NCBI GenBank assembly: GCA_964356335.1
Contig: CAYHHI010000053.1
Location: 1 to 21,717 of the forward strand
DNA length: 21,717 nucleotides
Reading direction: 5' to 3'
Source of the DNA: CAYHHI01 sp964356335
Lineage (GTDB): Bacteria > Arandabacterota > Arandabacteria > Arandabacterales > Arandabacteraceae
Part shown: piece by piece, positions 21,705-21,717 of the stretch
How positions within the stretch are numbered: the first letter of the stretch is position 1
Layout of the letters: each line of letters begins with the position of its first letter
Translations under genes and position numbers: made by a program
The notes under the pieces: model-generated
Seen by the model: the letters and a program-made list of their open reading frames with translations, nothing else
The model's database searches: none
What the model was told of the DNA's origin: nothing

Positions 21705-21717
21705 TCCTGCCTCAATT

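Overview
The window looks like chromosomal DNA of an uncultured, GC-rich bacterium. Secreted proteins with C-terminal FlgD-type Ig domains, SbsA-Ig/PPC-like lipoproteins, an OB-fold export protein and RCC1 repeats suggest one of the FCB-related candidate phyla (Eisenbacteria/Krumholzibacteria/Latescibacteria type). That placement rests on gene style only; there is no rRNA or marker gene to confirm it.

Layout. (1) 1-4.27 kb, host-like: a 5'-truncated family-10-like glycoside hydrolase with a FlgD-like tail (+), an 80-nt inverted repeat, a lipoprotein gene (-) flanked by two copies of a 24-codon coding remnant, a tiny signal-peptide ORF, and the 5' part of a secreted OB-fold gene that stops abruptly at 4272. 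(2) About 4.25-15.45 kb: a block with every gene on the minus strand, read as an integrated element with accessory and defence-type cargo. From its 5' side it holds a promoter (15409-15437), a 28-codon ORF, a zinc-ribbon membrane peptide, a DUF4145 protein, an adenine/cytosine DNA methyltransferase with a C-terminal Mrr-like domain, a DUF6338-like membrane protein, an overlapping 48-aa lysine-rich ORF, a pentapeptide-repeat potassium-channel-like protein, a dead serine-recombinase fragment, a large unknown protein with a PD-(D/E)xK-like motif, an unknown 339-aa protein, a phage-type replisome organizer, a 51-aa ORF and an intact large serine recombinase. The recombinase is convergent with, and overlaps, the broken OB-fold gene, so the left attachment junction is probably there. 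(3) 15.45-18.8 kb (+): two small secreted-protein genes (a seven-repeat RCC1 propeller and a 131-aa protein) that share promoter, leader, a C-terminal TWGxIKAxFK tail and a downstream DNA repeat; then a SIR2-family gene, followed by two ~130-bp repeat units with a conserved imperfect hairpin. (4) 19.0-21.7 kb (+): an overlapping three-gene unit (one soluble protein, two membrane proteins) of unknown function, then a tyrosine recombinase that loses frame before its last catalytic residues at the window edge.

How it fits together. The minus-strand block has the composition of a mobile island: recombinase and replication gene at one end, methylase/nuclease-like, channel and membrane genes as cargo, and relics of a second serine recombinase around the channel gene. 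The plus-strand segment to its right has a different style: small exported-protein units that share ends but differ in the middle, with the same repeat left behind where genes have been lost. The SIR2 gene, the three-gene membrane unit and the terminal integrase form a second plausible accessory/defence cluster. No function is experimentally implied for the unknown genes.
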